From contig JAPSGR010000004.1 in NCBI GenBank assembly GCA_031177355.1, positions 27,673-91,672 on the forward strand: 64,000 nt of DNA. The letters are read 5' to 3'. The notes beneath the pieces are model-generated. The model did no database searches and was not told where the DNA came from. It worked only from the letters and a program-made list of their open reading frames with translations. The position numbers and the translations under genes are program-made. The DNA comes from Candidatus Nitrosocosmicus sp. (GTDB lineage Archaea > Thermoproteota > Nitrososphaeria > Nitrososphaerales > Nitrososphaeraceae). Positions 53,277 to 63,292 of this stretch are shown one piece after another. How positions within the stretch are numbered: the stretch's first letter is position 1; every line of letters starts with the position of its first letter.

Positions 53277-55052
53277 GTGTGCTCAATAATAGGATATAGC
53301 GGAAAATTGACCTTCGCTGCACCCCTTTTAGTAGAAAGTTTGAAAAAAATGGAGTATAGGGGTTATGATAGCGTAGGGATTGCTACGTTAAATAATGGAT
53401 CTATTCTAGTTAGCAAAGGAGTAGGAAAGGTTACGGAAGTTGACCAGAATATGCAGCTTAATAAACTTCCAGGTGCAATTGGAATCGGACATACCCGTTG
53501 GGCCACTCATGGAGGAGTCAATGATAAAAACGCACATCCTCACTATTCATGCACTTCAAGAATTGCTGTTGTTCATAACGGAATAATTGAAAATTATGAG
53601 GAATTAAAAATAAAATTAGAAAGGGATGGTCACGCATTTAAAAGCCAAACAGATAGTGAAGTTATCGCCCATATTCTGGAGAAGTATTATGAAAAATACA
53701 ATTTTAGCATAAGAGACACAATGACACATGTATGTGAAGAGATTAGGGGGTCTTTTGCGTTTGTTGCAGTTTTTGATAATGGTGTCATTGCTGGTGCACG
53801 CTTTGATGAACCATTAATTATTGGTGTTTCACAAGATGCCCTCTTTCTATCAAGCGATGTATTGGGTTTTTTAAAGTATACTGACAAAGCAATATTTTTA
53901 GATAATGGAGATATCGCAATACTTGAAAATAAAAAATATACGATTTTCGATAATAACAGAAAAATCATAACTCGACCAATTACTCAGGTTGCATGGGAAT
54001 TAGGATCAGCAGAAAAAGGTAAATTTGCACATTATACAATAAAGGAAATTCATGAACAATCAGATACACTATTGAAACCATTTGAGGCCTCTAACGATTT
54101 TGAAACATTCTGCAAGTTTTTGAATACTGCATCCAACATTTACATCACAGGGAGTGGAACAAGCTATAATTCTGGACTGCTTGGTAAATTATTGTTATCA
54201 AAGTATGCAAAAAAGAAATCAGAAGTTTACATGTCAAGCGAATTTCAGTATTTTTCTGATACTGTTGAACCGAATTCGGTAGTAGTCGCAATTTCTCAAA
54301 GTGGAGAAACAGCTGATGTACTCCACTCTGTAAAGCGAGCAAAAGAGAATGGTGCAAAGATACTTTCAATAGTAAATATTCCTACATCTTCACTAGCAAG
54401 GATGAGTGATTCATTTCTTTCGCTTAATTGTGGACCTGAAATTGGAGTTGCCGCAACTAAAAGCTTCATGGGTCAACTCATGATTTTGTACAATATCGTA
54501 TTTATTCTCTCAAATAGGTCATTGAGATTTAGTGTAAAAGATCAAAAGAATTTACAAAATTTGGTAAAGAGAGCTTTAGATTTGAATGATAAAATTAAGG
54601 ATGTGGTAAATTCATTTGACACTAATCTAAAAGATATTTATATTTTAGGAAGGTCTATTCATTATCCTATTGCTTTAGAAGCTTCCTTGAAAATAAAAGA
54701 ATTAGCTTATATCCATGCTGAGGGTATTGCTGCAGGAGAACTAAAACATGGGCCATTGGCATTAATTGATAAAGAATCAGTAGTAATAGTATTAAATCCA
54801 AATGACGAAACATATCAGGATATTATATCTAGTACAAACGAAATAAAATCAAGAGGTGCTTTTATAATCGGAATTTCAAATTTGCCTAGTGACTTGTATG
54901 ATGTATTTATAGAATTGCCTGAGACAGAGCTTTATCTTTATCCTTTGGTAGAAATAATTCCTTTACAAATGATGTCATACTATTTAGCTATTCAGAAACA
55001 ACTGGACCCCGATTATCCAAGAAATCTTGCAAAGTCCGTTACTGTTAAATGA
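53277..55052 (+). CDS. glmS: Glutamine--fructose-6-phosphate aminotransferase (isomerizing), GTG start
   Basis: CSIIGYSGK N-terminal Cys nucleophile, RWATHGGVNDKNAHPH, ITGSGTSYNSG, SQSGETADVL, ELKHGPLALID. Confidence 0.95.
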   Translation: MCSIIGYSGKLTFAAPLLVESLKKMEYRGYDSVGIATLNNGSILVSKGVGKVTEVDQNMQLNKLPGAIGIGHTRWATHGGVNDKNAHPHYSCTSRIAVVHNGIIENYEELKIKLERDGHAFKSQTDSEVIAHILEKYYEKYNFSIRDTMTHVCEEIRGSFAFVAVFDNGVIAGARFDEPLIIGVSQDALFLSSDVLGFLKYTDKAIFLDNGDIAILENKKYTIFDNNRKIITRPITQVAWELGSAEKGKFAHYTIKEIHEQSDTLLKPFEASNDFETFCKFLNTASNIYITGSGTSYNSGLLGKLLLSKYAKKKSEVYMSSEFQYFSDTVEPNSVVVAISQSGETADVLHSVKRAKENGAKILSIVNIPTSSLARMSDSFLSLNCGPEIGVAATKSFMGQLMILYNIVFILSNRSLRFSVKDQKNLQNLVKRALDLNDKIKDVVNSFDTNLKDIYILGRSIHYPIALEASLKIKELAYIHAEGIAAGELKHGPLALIDKESVVIVLNPNDETYQDIISSTNEIKSRGAFIIGISNLPSDLYDVFIELPETELYLYPLVEIIPLQMMSYYLAIQKQLDPDYPRNLAKSVTVK

Positions 55053-55110
55053 GAAACTCGTTTTATTATATATTCATATTTAAATAAAATCATCGGTGTA
55101 GTTCTGAGTA

Positions 55111-55860
55111 TTGACAATATTGGACTTTAAAATTGATAACTGCTTTTTTCCAAGTGATTATCTATATGATCTCGAAAATTTCATGTGGATAAAATTTGCA
55201 GACAGAGTAAACCAAGGGAAAAATACTGAAAAAGAATTTTTAATTGGTATTACTCCTGTTTATGCATATATAGCAGGAAAAATAAATAATCTAAAGTTAA
55301 AGCCGATTGGAACTTTGATTCAAAAAGGTAAAAGTATCGGATCTATTGAAAGTTTAATCCATTTTGGTACCCTCCGATGTCCTCTTGCTGGAAAGGTTAC
55401 TGAGATAAATCAGGTTGTAATCGATAATCCTAAGGTTATTAATGACTCTCCTTTTGATTATGGTTGGTTAGCTAAAATTACTACATCTGAAAATTATGAT
55501 GATAATATATCTTTAAAAAAAATTGATGATTGTAAGGAGGAATTGTTGTCTCAGATTAGAAAGTATCATGTGAAATGCTTCAAATTATTTCCTGACTTTC
55601 AAATATATGAGATAGGGACAGAATGTGCAGCCACTTTAGCCAAACTTGACGAATTTATGGACAAATCCATGCAAAAAGGGCAAGTTGTCAGACTGGTATC
55701 GGACGATCCGACAGCCGATCTCGAACTGTTGAGATGGGCTGAGCAGAACCAAGAGGAAATCGTAGAGATAATAAGAGAAAAAAATAATGCTCTTATTTCC
55801 TCCCAAACCAACAACAATAATTATTTATTCAATATTGTTATAAGAAAAAAGAAAGATTGA
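55111..55860 (+). CDS. GcvH/lipoyl-carrier-fold-like protein
   Basis: FLIGITPVYAYIAGKINNLKLKPIGTLIQKGKSIGSIESLIHFGTLRCPLAGKVTEINQVVIDNPKVINDSPFDYGWLAKI resembles the GcvH pattern; lipoyl Lys region (ESVK) is changed. Confidence 0.7.
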   Translation: MTILDFKIDNCFFPSDYLYDLENFMWIKFADRVNQGKNTEKEFLIGITPVYAYIAGKINNLKLKPIGTLIQKGKSIGSIESLIHFGTLRCPLAGKVTEINQVVIDNPKVINDSPFDYGWLAKITTSENYDDNISLKKIDDCKEELLSQIRKYHVKCFKLFPDFQIYEIGTECAATLAKLDEFMDKSMQKGQVVRLVSDDPTADLELLRWAEQNQEEIVEIIREKNNALISSQTNNNNYLFNIVIRKKKD

Positions 55861-55869
55861 CTCAAACGA

Positions 55870-56718
55870 TTATTTTTCAATAGGGTTTCCTATCATATTA
55901 CCCCATTCAGTCCACGATCCATCATAATTCTTTACCTTTGGATAACCTAGCAAGTATTTTAAGACAAACCATGTATGGGACGATCTTTCGCCAATTCTAC
56001 AATATGTAATTACCTCCTTGTCCGGCACTATTCCCTTTTCCTCGTACAGATGAGTCAATTCTTCAAATGATTTGAAAGTTCCGTCTTCGTTGACCGCTTT
56101 TCCCCATGGAATATTTTTTGCACCTGGGATATGTCCACCACGTTGTGCATGTTCTGTCGGATATTCTGCTGGTGCTGTAACTTCTCCTGTAAATTCGGCA
56201 GGAGACCTGACATCTACCATGACGTGGTCGTTCTTATTGATCGAATTTGATACTTCAATTAAATACGTTCTAATTTTTTCATCCTGGTCTTTAGCTTTAA
56301 AATTACCTTGCGGATATGATGGAATAACCTTGTCTAATTCTCTATCTTCTTCCAGCCATTTTCTTCTTCCGCCATTCATTATTCGTACGTCCTTACATCC
56401 ATAGTACTTGAAAACCCAAAAAGCAAAAGCAGCAAACCAATTGTTAAAGTCTCCATAAAGAATTAATGTCGTATCTTCATTGACTCCTACTGACTGTAAC
56501 AATTTTTCACATGCTGATTTAGAAATTATGTTTCTACTTATAGGATCGTTAATATCCTTTTTCCAATCAATCAATACCGATCCTGGTACATGACCTAAAT
56601 GGTAATTGGCGGTTGGGTCGTAATCTACTTCGGCAATACGTACATTCGTATCGTTAATATGTCCTTCAGTCCAATCCGTATCTACTAATACTTCTGGATG
56701 AGCATAATTTTTTGTCAT
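55870..56718 (-). CDS. sseA: Thiosulfate/3-mercaptopyruvate sulfurtransferase (tandem rhodanese)
   Basis: VLVDTDWTEGHINDTNVRIAEVDYDP; active-site CRIGERSSHTWFVLKYLLGY. Confidence 0.93.
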   Translation of the reverse strand: MTKNYAHPEVLVDTDWTEGHINDTNVRIAEVDYDPTANYHLGHVPGSVLIDWKKDINDPISRNIISKSACEKLLQSVGVNEDTTLILYGDFNNWFAAFAFWVFKYYGCKDVRIMNGGRRKWLEEDRELDKVIPSYPQGNFKAKDQDEKIRTYLIEVSNSINKNDHVMVDVRSPAEFTGEVTAPAEYPTEHAQRGGHIPGAKNIPWGKAVNEDGTFKSFEELTHLYEEKGIVPDKEVITYCRIGERSSHTWFVLKYLLGYPKVKNYDGSWTEWGNMIGNPIEK

Positions 56719-57015
56719 ATATTGACTTAGAATAAAAACTGACCTATTTAAATTGTGAAAATAATGGGATTATGACAGATTAAATTTAGTGACTCTACGA
56801 TCTATAAATTTTATACTAGAAATGTGTATAGATCACTCGATTAATTTGCAACTATTATGCAGAAGAAACAACCATTATATACTATCATACTTGCATAATA
56901 AAATTCTTGCCAATGAATGATTTATAGTCAGGATTATATCATGATTTGAATAAGGCCATACGTTTAGTAAATAGAAATCACTGGCAACAATGTATTTGCA
57001 TTTGCGTATATTTTT

Positions 57016-57249
57016 ATGCAACGAGATTCAATTTCACATATGGTTTACAAATACATAGACATAGTTGGAACTTCATATACTGGAGTGGACGACGCTATCA
57101 ACAATGCATTTAAGGAAGCTTCAAAGACCGTAAAGAACATTCAGTGGGGTGAGATGGGCAGAGTTACTTTCAGATTGGATGCAAATCAAAAGATTGAATA
57201 TCAAGCTGAAGTAAGAATCGGGTTCAAAATAGAAAGGGGGAATGAGTAA
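57016..57249 (+). CDS. Dodecin-like flavin-binding protein; start probably at 57040
   Basis: VYKYIDIVGTSYTGVDDAINNAFKEASKTVKNIQWGEMGRVTFRLDANQKIEYQAEVRIGFKIE. Confidence 0.88.
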   Translation: MQRDSISHMVYKYIDIVGTSYTGVDDAINNAFKEASKTVKNIQWGEMGRVTFRLDANQKIEYQAEVRIGFKIERGNE

Positions 57250-57307
57250 AAAATTAGGAGATTTTTTACATTTTCATTTCAATATGATGCTACCAAAATA
57301 CAAAACA

Positions 57308-57682
57308 TTACTTTGACTCGCTCAGTCTCTTTTCTACAATTTTTAAAAAACTGTCTTTGTTAATTGGTTTTTTTATTATACAGTTAAAACTTAAATCGGT
57401 ATATGATTTAATAATAGATTGATAATATTCTTCAAATGCTGTAGCAAGGCAGATTCTAATTCTCCTATCCATTATTCTGATCCTGCTAGCGAGCTCAAAG
57501 CCGTTAATCCTTGGCATTCTTATATCTGTAATTAAAAGATCAAAATGACCCGGCTCAAATTGCTCTAACAATGAACCCGGGTCATTGAAGATTGTTACTT
57601 GATGCCCTTCTTCTTCCAAGCATATTTTGAAGAACAATGCTGTGCCCACGTCGTCATCTACTATTAAAATATTATTTCCCAT
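57308..57682 (-). CDS. Stand-alone response regulator receiver protein
   Basis: ILIVDDDVGTALFFKICLEEEGH; DLLITDIRMPRINGFELASRIR; IIKKPI. Confidence 0.9.
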   Translation of the reverse strand: MGNNILIVDDDVGTALFFKICLEEEGHQVTIFNDPGSLLEQFEPGHFDLLITDIRMPRINGFELASRIRIMDRRIRICLATAFEEYYQSIIKSYTDLSFNCIIKKPINKDSFLKIVEKRLSESK

Positions 57683-57856
57683 TATTGGTTACCTTCCTAT
57701 AATGTTCTACCAACTAAAAAATTTTTATATATGGCAATAGTACTAAATATCAAAATTCGCAATAACCATATGATTATGCTTGTTTTTTTGTGGAAAATTA
57801 TTTATGCAGAAACTTAGTTTTTCAATTAACTTAGACTAATACCGCATCGACTTTAT

Positions 57857-58969
57857 TCATTTATGTTTCTTAATTAAGTGACTATTTATTAAATCAAATA
57901 CTGCTTCCGTAATGGGCAAATTAGTACGTTTTTCGATCCAAAACCAGTCACCTACTGGATTAACTTCGAGAAAAATCAGATTCCCTGCATTATCTATAAC
58001 AAAATCAATACTTGACATCGATAATCCTAATTTCTTATTTAGATGGAGGCATAAATCTCTTGTTTTTCTATCCATGGTAATTTCCTTAAATTTGAGGTCA
58101 GCTTCCTTGAATTTGTGTAAGTCTAAAAATTTGTCCTTAGACAAACGAGTTCCAATCTCGCATGAATAAACCTTATTTTTTATTACTGTAGTTCTGATTT
58201 CCACTCTGTTCTTAATTTTCTTTTGGAAAATTACAGGAGCATATATGAGATCGTTATAGCTTGATAGATGACTGTTCTTTACCTCGTTAGTGAGAAATCT
58301 ATAAGAAACACACTTTAAGTTAATTTCATGATGATGCAATACTTTTGCTACCATGGACTTATGACATTTATCAAAGAACTCCTTACCAGCTGGAGGAAAG
58401 TTAGTAATTAACGTTTCTGGGATTTTAAAACCCGTCTTTTTTGCAGTAATAAGTTGCAAGTATCTATTTTCTGCTGTAAATGTTTTTTCTAGATCATTGA
58501 TCCACATACAGTTCAAGTTCATCTTGAGGCTATGGAAAGCTTGATTCCACTGTTGGGAGAAATACATTTGGCGTAATCCTGAGCAATAACTTAAAAATCT
58601 CAAGTCAAAGTGTCTAAATAAGACTAATTTTACTTTTTCTGGACTAATTTTTCTCTTGTAGTGGAATAGCTGAGATTTGATTGTTTCACCTATATAATAT
58701 CTGAATTGAAATTTTAATGGTATATCTTCTTCATTGATTTTTACGTAGTCAAGGTCATTTTTTAATAGTTTTATTCCTAATAGATCTGATTCAATATCTG
58801 TCTTCTTTGTCAAAATTAGAACAGGCGGGTCATCTCTGTCATTAAGAAGTTTCCCAAGATTTAGTTTATTGATTAAGACTTTGGGATCGATAGTCATTTT
58901 TTTTAAATTATCGTCCTCTATACGCTCAGAAAAGTTAAACATAAATGGTTTATTTGTCACACTTATCAT
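57857..58969 (-). CDS. MvdD/RimK-like ATP-grasp ligase (RiPP-maturase-like)
   Basis: VLILTKKTDIESDLL...WINDLEKTFTAENRYLQLITAKKTGFKIPETLITNFP...FLEVNPVGDWFWIEKRTNLPI. Confidence 0.82.
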   Translation of the reverse strand: MISVTNKPFMFNFSERIEDDNLKKMTIDPKVLINKLNLGKLLNDRDDPPVLILTKKTDIESDLLGIKLLKNDLDYVKINEEDIPLKFQFRYYIGETIKSQLFHYKRKISPEKVKLVLFRHFDLRFLSYCSGLRQMYFSQQWNQAFHSLKMNLNCMWINDLEKTFTAENRYLQLITAKKTGFKIPETLITNFPPAGKEFFDKCHKSMVAKVLHHHEINLKCVSYRFLTNEVKNSHLSSYNDLIYAPVIFQKKIKNRVEIRTTVIKNKVYSCEIGTRLSKDKFLDLHKFKEADLKFKEITMDRKTRDLCLHLNKKLGLSMSSIDFVIDNAGNLIFLEVNPVGDWFWIEKRTNLPITEAVFDLINSHLIKKHK

Positions 58970-59034
58970 GGGATGACAATATAATTATATTTATATTATT
59001 GGTAACAAATAATCAAGATAAGTTTATTTAATAA

Positions 59035-60516
59035 AGTGTCATAATTAATAATATATCTCCCGTATCTAGTTCAGATCACAAGGATGATAATATTAGTTTA
59101 AGTGGTCATACATGCTATTTATGTGGGAGAAAGGTAGAGGTTGCTGAAAATATATATAGTAGCGACATCGATACTGTAACTGAAAAATATTATCATCGTA
59201 ACTGCTTATTACTTAGAGGGCGATTGGATAAGGTTTATGGAGATCGGCTTATTGATTTTTTCACAGATAAAATAGATTGGAGACAACATTCTAGTGATAT
59301 TCTTGAAAGATCCGTATCTGAAATAAACAAAACTGATTTCAATATTTCAGAGATCAAGCCTGATTACAAATTATTTAAAGAGCATCTTATACAGCAATGG
59401 ATTGGGTGTCAACACGATGTGTTAATTTACTGTTCGCATCCGAGGACCCTTTTACAATATTGGGAGGACATTAAGTCCTTTCTATCCTCGTCTGGAGACA
59501 ATCGACGGGTTAAATATTCAGCCCGGATTTTGATTCCGAGTTGTAGGGAAGCCTCCGTGTTCTTAAAGGAAGTCCAATCAATTTCGAATTCAAATCCAGA
59601 AATAGAGATCAATACTATTACAGCAAGTAATGTACAATGTTTCTTCTCCATCATTGATGAGAAATTAGCTGTCTTCTCAGAGGTAAAATCCGGTGAGCGG
59701 AAGAGAAAACCTGATTATTTTAATATCATAACAGGTAAAGATTCAATAATTTGGAATTGTGCTGCCATATTCGAATCTCTTTGGAAACAATCTGTTCTAG
59801 AGAGTAAAGTTCATCTGCTTAATACTAAACTGACTGATAATGATAAACTGAATCAAAACGTAATGCGAATAATTGCACATGAATTGAAGAATCCGATTCA
59901 ACCAATTTTGGGATTCTCCGAAATGATGCGATCTAATCCTCGCTTAAGCGTAGAGCAAAAAAATGATCTACTAAAAATAATATCTAGAAATGCTAGAAAA
60001 CTCGATCTTTTGACGGATAATATCCTTGATTATGCTAGACTGGAGAACGGTATTTTCAATCTTAATCTAGAACATTTTGATCTAATAAAGGTTGTTAAAG
60101 ATTTGATATCTGATTATCAGTTTCAAACTCTAAAAAGAGATATAAAATTTGTTTTAAAATATAGCGAGAATCCGTTTTACATTGAGGCCGATAAAGTGCG
60201 ACTGACAGAGGTATTGGATAACTTATTAAGCAATTCTCTGAAATTTACTGAGAAAGGGCGTATAAACATTTCTATATTGAATAATAAAAATTTTCTACAC
60301 CTAGAAGTTAAAGACACTGGTACAGGCATACCCGATGAAAATTTTGACAAATTATTCTCAAAATTTTTTACAACTGATAAACTTGGGACTGGACTAGGGT
60401 TATATTTGTCAAAAATAATTATCGATAAACACCATGGCAAAATTGGCGCTTACAATAATGAAAAACAAGGATGCACTTTTTATATCCATTTACCTATTAG
60501 TCATAACGATTATTAG
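59035..60516 (+). CDS. Histidine kinase; canonical ORF starts at TTG 59224 but the same frame is open from 59035 and adds a zinc-finger-like N-terminus
   Basis: HisKA MRIIAHELKNPIQPILGFSEMM, N/G boxes LLSNSLKFTEKG, DTGTGIPDENFDKLFSKFFTTDKLGTGLGLYLSKII; upstream in-frame CYLCGRKVEVAENIYSSDIDTVTEKYYHRNCLLLRGR. Confidence 0.85.
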   Translation, partial: SVIINNISPVSSSDHKDDNISLSGHTCYLCGRKVEVAENIYSSDIDTVTEKYYHRNCLLLRGRLDKVYGDRLIDFFTDKIDWRQHSSDILERSVSEINKTDFNISEIKPDYKLFKEHLIQQWIGCQHDVLIYCSHPRTLLQYWEDIKSFLSSSGDNRRVKYSARILIPSCREASVFLKEVQSISNSNPEIEINTITASNVQCFFSIIDEKLAVFSEVKSGERKRKPDYFNIITGKDSIIWNCAAIFESLWKQSVLESKVHLLNTKLTDNDKLNQNVMRIIAHELKNPIQPILGFSEMMRSNPRLSVEQKNDLLKIISRNARKLDLLTDNILDYARLENGIFNLNLEHFDLIKVVKDLISDYQFQTLKRDIKFVLKYSENPFYIEADKVRLTEVLDNLLSNSLKFTEKGRINISILNNKNFLHLEVKDTGTGIPDENFDKLFSKFFTTDKLGTGLGLYLSKIIIDKHHGKIGAYNNEKQGCTFYIHLPISHNDY

Positions 60517-60606
60517 CTTTAATATGCAGTAACATACAATTTTTGGACTAGGGTGTCTACTTAGTATTCAAAACTCTTATTACCTGATTCATTATTTATA
60601 CTTGAA

Positions 60607-61455
60607 TTGGGTAAGTGTATATCATTTCATTCCTATAAAGGAGGTACTGGAAAAACAACATTGGCGACAAATTTTTCGTTTTTATTGGCATCAAAGGGTT
60701 ATTCTGTTTATCTACTAGACCTTGATTTTTATGCTCCTAGTCTCTTTTCTTACTTTGATGTTAAACCAAAATCTTGGATAAACGATTATTTAATTGGAAA
60801 TAGTTCCATAGATGATATATTTATTGATTTATCATCTCTGATTAATGGGAACATTGATGGTAAACTCTTCTTAGGTTTTTCAAAAGGGGGGAAAGAAGAT
60901 GTATATCAACTGGAAGGAAATTTAACTACTGATAAACAGGTGAAGCTGAAGCAATTCCAAAATTTTATCTCAATGCGTGAGGAAATATTGGTTAATAAGG
61001 AAGCAGATTTTATGATTGTGGATACAAGTCCAGGTATACGATATTGGTCAATTAATTCTATTGTAGTCTCGGACATTATTTTGTTGACTCTAAAAATGGG
61101 TGATTTGGATTTGAAAGGAACAATAAAAATGGTTGAAGAAATATATAACTCTTTGATTGAAAATGGTGCCATTTGTAAATTGTTATTGAATAGAGTATCA
61201 GGATACTGCATGCCTCCGATACTTGAAATTAATCATAATATGGAACCTAGAGAAACATATTATAAACAAAAAGTTGATGAAATGTTCAAGGGTGCGAAGA
61301 AGACATCTATTACCTTAGATACTTTGGTTGAAATTCCTTGTTACTGTGATATTCAATTTAAAGAGCGAGAATATTTGACGATTAAAGAGTCTCCTAATCA
61401 CCCTTTTTCTACCAAAATTTCTGAAATGTTTGATAAGATTATTAAACTTTATTAG
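60607..61455 (+). CDS. ParA/MinD-like P-loop ATPase (TTG start)
   Basis: Deviant Walker A FHSYKGGTGKTTLATNFSFLLASKGYSVYLLDLDFYAPSL; FMIVDTSPGIRYWS. Confidence 0.87.
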   Translation: MGKCISFHSYKGGTGKTTLATNFSFLLASKGYSVYLLDLDFYAPSLFSYFDVKPKSWINDYLIGNSSIDDIFIDLSSLINGNIDGKLFLGFSKGGKEDVYQLEGNLTTDKQVKLKQFQNFISMREEILVNKEADFMIVDTSPGIRYWSINSIVVSDIILLTLKMGDLDLKGTIKMVEEIYNSLIENGAICKLLLNRVSGYCMPPILEINHNMEPRETYYKQKVDEMFKGAKKTSITLDTLVEIPCYCDIQFKEREYLTIKESPNHPFSTKISEMFDKIIKLY

Positions 61456-62819
61456 ACATCCATACCTTTTCGTTTTTTATATGCATCTATTACATCACTC
61501 AGATAATTTTTTATTTCTTCTGGTGAATTAGTTAATTCAGATTCATTCTTCTGTTCCATTTCATTAGAAAAGGCTTGAGCCATACTCAATACCCTTAATT
61601 TTATTTCATCGATCATTTGATTCTCAGCTAAATTTCCTATCAACTTCAATTCGTTGTATGTGGAATTCTTAATGAATTTCTTAATGGCTATATCATTTGC
61701 TATGGCTGTCATAGAATAAAATATACCTATATACATCAACATCGAAGAAATGGGAAGGAACACAATATTTGGGATTCCGAAAGGTGGCATGCCAGCTGAT
61801 GCTAATGTAGCATTTGCCGTAATAAAATAGGTTATTACTCCCAAACCCGTAATATAAAGAAGTTTCTCTACTTTAGGAGATATCTTCAGCAATCTTCCAA
61901 CTGAGAAAAAACCTATTCCGAACAAAAGGCCGCATAGGGCTGTTAACAAGGTGCCCAGAAATAATTGAAAAGCAAATGCTATATTCTCATCAAATTTTAA
62001 TTCCTCACTAATAGTGAAAAATTCCTCATAAGTATATACAAACTGAAAATAGAATAAAATAATTGGAATGGCAAACAAAACAAAGAACTTAATTTTTCCA
62101 ATTTTTTTGATATAACGATGAAGTAACAATATATTACATCCCCAAAAAAGAATAAAATAAATAACTAATGTATAATTCTGTAAAAGAAGTAAATTTTCTT
62201 TGAGGATACAGTTTAAAGACTCCTCCTCACATTCAAAATCAAATACATTTGGAGTAAGCATAGTGTACTCTAACGGCTTCTCAAGTAATAATGAATTAAA
62301 CAAAAATAATGAAATCAAACTATTAGTGAAAATAAATAATAATGTTAATCCAAATAAGATGACAAATTTGTTTCTATTTGTTCGATACCAAGAAAAGAAC
62401 TTGATTGTCGCAATTATGCTCATGAAAATACTTGAGCCATAACTAATAGTTACTATTAGATTGAGAATGAATGTAAAATAACGATGATCGCTGAGTATAT
62501 CATATAACAGTCCCAGTGATAACCCATACAGAGCAATTTGGCTTATTCTAAAAGCTTTTCTATACTTTGAGAATAATGATTTTTTTTCTTTGACTATCCT
62601 AAGAATGTTTTCCATAAAAAAAAAACTAATCCCAATACTTGTGAATAATATTACAGTAAATAGAATTAAACCCAATTGATTCTTTATGACATCACTCATT
62701 ACATCTAATGAGGAACTCAAGTAATTGTCACAGAATAATAGTATTACAACAATTGGGATAATAATTATCACAATTCTTGATTCTTTTTCAAAAAAATCAA
62801 AGCTAAGAAGCGGATTCAA
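61452..62819 (-). CDS. Polytopic membrane protein with soluble C-terminal helical tail
   Basis: Many hydrophobic segments; tail NQMIDEIKLRVLSMAQAFSNEMEQKNESELTNSPEEIKNYLSDVIDAYKKRKG; stop overlaps the convergent ATPase stop. Confidence 0.75.
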   Translation of the reverse strand: MNPLLSFDFFEKESRIVIIIIPIVVILLFCDNYLSSSLDVMSDVIKNQLGLILFTVILFTSIGISFFFMENILRIVKEKKSLFSKYRKAFRISQIALYGLSLGLLYDILSDHRYFTFILNLIVTISYGSSIFMSIIATIKFFSWYRTNRNKFVILFGLTLLFIFTNSLISLFLFNSLLLEKPLEYTMLTPNVFDFECEEESLNCILKENLLLLQNYTLVIYFILFWGCNILLLHRYIKKIGKIKFFVLFAIPIILFYFQFVYTYEEFFTISEELKFDENIAFAFQLFLGTLLTALCGLLFGIGFFSVGRLLKISPKVEKLLYITGLGVITYFITANATLASAGMPPFGIPNIVFLPISSMLMYIGIFYSMTAIANDIAIKKFIKNSTYNELKLIGNLAENQMIDEIKLRVLSMAQAFSNEMEQKNESELTNSPEEIKNYLSDVIDAYKKRKGMDV

Positions 62820-63292
62820 TCAATACATAATGAGTTTACACGTATTTAATTTTTAATTTAAATAGAACTCAAATGACTATTAAAAAAGTGCCATGATTGC
62901 TTTATTCAAATCATGTCTAGTTTAATGTCTCTATTACTGTTCATGCAAATTTGATTCACCCCAAAGTTTACGAAAGTTTAATTATTCTTAAAAGTAGATA
63001 CCGATTTGTTAACGACGTAAATTCTTTATTACCTATTAGTGGAAAATTTAATATATTTCCGACATATATCTTCAAAAAAAACAAAAACGACTATCAGTTT
63101 GCCGACGATTCATATTATTTTAAAAGACTTGAGAATAGAATTTGATTTGACGACAAATAGGTTATTTACCAGATCACCTGCTCTATTCATTTAACTTTTG
63201 TTTTTATAATGAAAATTTCGATATTTTCTATTGGCCCAGAAGATGTCTTTAACATTTTAGGATCTGTTTATCAAATGATGGTGATCTTAAAT

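Noticed and set aside
62951-63145. 64-aa plus ORF considered as graspetide precursor
   Set aside because: No leader motif or repeated Thr/Ser-Glu/Asp core; distant from the ATP-grasp gene
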